From assembly GCA_900552885.1 (NCBI GenBank), contig USBM01000014.1, positions 1 to 17,309 on the forward strand: DNA of 17,309 nucleotides, given 5' to 3'. Numbering within the stretch: the first letter of the stretch is position 1; the number at the start of each line of letters is the position of its first letter. The notes beneath the pieces are model-generated. The model made no database searches. It saw nothing but the letters and a program-made list of their open reading frames with translations, and was not told where the DNA came from. The position numbers and the translations under genes were made by a program. This stretch comes from an uncultured Clostridium sp. Lineage in GTDB: Bacteria; Bacillota; Clostridia; Lachnospirales; Lachnospiraceae. This document shows, piece by piece, positions 15,452 to 17,309 of this stretch.

Positions 15452-16687
15452 ATGATGAGAAGAAAGATTGAATTATTGATCCCGGCAGGGAGCCTGGAAG
15501 TACTGCGCGTAGCAGTGGATTATGGTGCAGATGCTGTATATATTGGTGGAGAAGCGTTTGGACTGCGTGCAAAGGCACATAATTTCACGATGGAAGAGAT
15601 GAAAGAGGGCTGTGATTATTGTCATGCACATGGGGCGAGACTTTATGTAACGGTGAATATATTTGCACATAATGCAGATCTTCCGGGGGTGCGGGCGTAT
15701 TTGGAACGGTTGCGGGATGTTCCGGTAGATGCTTTGATCATATCCGATCCGGCAATCTTTACCATGGCGAGGGAGATTCTGCCGGATATGGAACTTCATG
15801 TCAGCACACAGGCCAATAATACGAATTATGGAATCTATCAGTTCTGGTACCGGTTAGGTGCCAAACGCGTTGTTTCTGCCAGAGAGCTGTCGTTGGAGGA
15901 ATTGAAGGAAATCCGGGCGAATATTCCGGAAGATATGGAGATTGAAAGCTTCATTCACGGTGCCATGTGTATCTCTTATTCGGGAAGATGCCTGCTCAGT
16001 AATTTCCTGACAGGCAGAGATGCGAATCAGGGAGCATGTACGCATCCCTGCAGATGGAAGTATAGTGTCGTAGAAGAGAAAAGGCCGGGTGAATATTTTC
16101 CGGTGGAGGAAGATGACAGAGGTACCTATATCTTTAATTCTAAGGATCTGTGTATGATCGAACATGTGCCGGAATTGGTTAATGCCGGAATTGACAGCTT
16201 TAAGGTTGAAGGACGGATGAAGACAGCGTTATATGTTGCGACAGTGGCAAGAACCTACCGGAAGGCGATTGATGATTATCTGGAGAGTGAAGAGAAGTAC
16301 AGAGCAAATCTTCCGTATTACAAAGAAGAGATTGGAAAATGCACCTACCGGCAATTTACAACAGGATTCTATTTTGGTAAACCGGGTCCGGAAGAACAGG
16401 TATATGATAATAATGAATATGTCAAAGATTATATCTATATCGGTAAGGTAGAATCTGTGGATGAAGAGGGGAGAATACAATTCGTTCAGCGCAACAAGTT
16501 TGTTGTAGGGCAACCGATCGAGGCAATGCGGTTTGATGGAACGAATCAGGTATTAACCGTACGGGATATCAGGAACGAGAAGATGGAAGCGGTAGAGAGC
16601 GCACCCCATCCGAAAGAGCCGTTAACGGTGGACGTCGGGTGCGTGTTACCGGTGGGGACGATTCTGCGTTATCATTCAGGAGAATGA
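15452..16687 (+). CDS. trhP: U32-family tRNA 5-hydroxyuridine synthesis protein TrhP (formerly 'peptidase U32')
   Basis: A 411-residue U32-family protein. The N-terminal half is TIM-barrel-like and starts ELLIPAGSLEVLRVAVDYGADAVYIGG. The diagnostic segment MCISYSGRCLLSN ... ANQGACTHPCRW supplies Cys173, Cys180, Cys196 and Cys200, with Cys234 further on. Conserved cysteines of this kind are proposed to hold an Fe-S cluster in TrhP. The C-terminal beta domain ends in a GTILRYH sequence. TrhP proteins (YegQ in E. coli, YrrN/YrrO in Bacillus) hydroxylate U34 of tRNA, the step before TrmR. Only one gene is present, closest in length to YrrO; a YrrN-like partner is not seen in the window. AAGGA (15443-15447) is 4 nt from the ATG at 15452 and 7 nt from the next ATG at 15455, so either could be the start. 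Its 3' end overlaps sigK by 12 bp. Confidence 0.9.
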   Translation: MMRRKIELLIPAGSLEVLRVAVDYGADAVYIGGEAFGLRAKAHNFTMEEMKEGCDYCHAHGARLYVTVNIFAHNADLPGVRAYLERLRDVPVDALIISDPAIFTMAREILPDMELHVSTQANNTNYGIYQFWYRLGAKRVVSARELSLEELKEIRANIPEDMEIESFIHGAMCISYSGRCLLSNFLTGRDANQGACTHPCRWKYSVVEEKRPGEYFPVEEDDRGTYIFNSKDLCMIEHVPELVNAGIDSFKVEGRMKTALYVATVARTYRKAIDDYLESEEKYRANLPYYKEEIGKCTYRQFTTGFYFGKPGPEEQVYDNNEYVKDYIYIGKVESVDEEGRIQFVQRNKFVVGQPIEAMRFDGTNQVLTVRDIRNEKMEAVESAPHPKEPLTVDVGCVLPVGTILRYHSGE

Positions 16688-17296
16688 CCGGCGCAGTTTG
16701 CTCAAGGCTTTTTTTTCAATGCGCGACACATAGGAACGGGATATATTGAGGGCGGAAGCGACCTCACGCTGGGTGAGAGGCTGTATTCCATACAGACCGT
16801 AACGTAACGTGAGAACCTTCCGCTCTCGTTCGTCAAGAAACGTGTGAAGCGTGTGATATAATAAAGTAACATTATCTTCTAGTATAATGTGTTCGGTAAT
16901 GTCAGTATTGTCACATTCTACGATATCTAACAGATTGATCTCATTTCCTTCTCTGTCTGTTCCAATCGGTTCATATAGGGACAGTTCTTTGGAACATTTG
17001 CGTTCCTGTCTTAGCATCATTAATAATTCATTTTCAATACAACGGGAGGCATACGTTACGAGACGGTTTCCTTTTTCAATATCATACGTGTTGATTGCTT
17101 TGATCAGCCCGATAGTTCCGATGGATATCAGGTCATCCAGATCCCGTTCAAAATTGTTGTATTTTTTGACAATATGAGCAACCAGTCTCAGATTATATTC
17201 TACGAGAATATTTCTGGCTTCAATATCTCCCGCCCTGCTGCGTTTCAAATAATAGAGTTCGGATTCTCTTGATAATGGTTGCTTGAATGTCTGCAT
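16676..17296 (-). CDS. sigK: SigK-type RNA polymerase sigma-70 family factor (late sporulation)
   Basis: A 206-residue sigma factor. Region 2 is EARNILVEYNLRLVAHIVKKY ... DLISIGTIGLIKAINTYD, then YASRCIENELLMMLR (26-96). A linker, LYEPIGTDREGNEINLLDI, is characteristic of SigK rather than SigE (which has a different SFDEPL-type linker). The region 4 helix-turn-helix LTQREVASALNISRSYVSRIEKKALSKL is at about 174-201. In spore formers SigK directs late mother-cell transcription. Region 2 starts soon after MQTFKQPLS, so the Bacillus-type membrane pro-sequence is absent from this start. The ATG is 6 nt from AGGTG. The frame stays open to the window edge through a GTG at 17305, so a longer N-terminus cannot be formally excluded. 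It is convergent with trhP. Confidence 0.88.
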   Translation of the reverse strand: MQTFKQPLSRESELYYLKRSRAGDIEARNILVEYNLRLVAHIVKKYNNFERDLDDLISIGTIGLIKAINTYDIEKGNRLVTYASRCIENELLMMLRQERKCSKELSLYEPIGTDREGNEINLLDIVECDNTDITEHIILEDNVTLLYHTLHTFLDERERKVLTLRYGLYGIQPLTQREVASALNISRSYVSRIEKKALSKLRRSFS

Positions 17297-17309
17297 TAGA
17301 ATCACCTGA

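Noticed and set aside
16689..16724. T8 run with flanking GCGCA/TGCGC as a terminator for trhP
   Set aside because: The T run lies in the loop of the possible stem, not after it, and the sequence codes for the C-terminus of sigK.

Overview
The window is about 17.3 kb of low-GC bacterial chromosome that reads as a Firmicute of class Clostridia, most likely a Lachnospiraceae-type gut anaerobe. This is inferred from four things: a GLUG/BspA-like leucine-rich-repeat surface protein with a Lys-rich C-terminus, the conserved ireB-ruvX-DUF1292 block, a single RNase J, and a SigK-type sporulation sigma factor. There is no rRNA, tRNA, CRISPR array, insertion sequence or phage gene, and no gene-free stretch longer than 300 bases.

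Left part (1-6881). The 3' part of a very large secreted surface protein runs in from the left edge. It has GLUG repeats, then a Cys-rich region built of three tandem super-repeats of about 190 residues, a charged linker and terminal leucine-rich repeats. A strong intrinsic terminator closes it. A new promoter then drives a YfhO-type polytopic membrane protein, probably a GT-C-like envelope glycosyltransferase.

Middle (6906-9744). A cysteine desulfurase and a rhodanese-less ThiI form a sulfur-relay pair for 4-thiouridine in tRNA. Facing them is a small stand-alone HPr-fold gene on the minus strand. It has its own promoter, ribosome site and terminator, but lacks the phosphorylatable histidine. 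Its promoter is back-to-back with the start region of mtaB.

Right part (9745-17296). mtaB (ms2t6A in tRNA) is followed by a promoter and a tight co-directional run: ireB, ruvX, DUF1292, RNase J, a YlbF-family gene, a stub of MltG without its catalytic domain, trmR and trhP. Gaps are short and two junctions overlap by 4 bp. The order resembles the yrzL-yrrK-yrzB ... yrrL-yrrM-yrrN/O arrangement of other Firmicutes. A convergent sigK overlaps the 3' end of trhP by 12 bp and reaches almost to the right edge.

A theme is tRNA modification: ThiI (s4U8), MtaB (ms2t6A37) and TrhP/TrmR (ho5U/mo5U34) lie within 10 kb. I see no complete unknown system. The most unusual items are the Cys-rich super-repeat architecture, the His-less HPr homologue, the MltG stub and an acidic insertion in MtaB. 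Most of the other genes are ordinary housekeeping genes.
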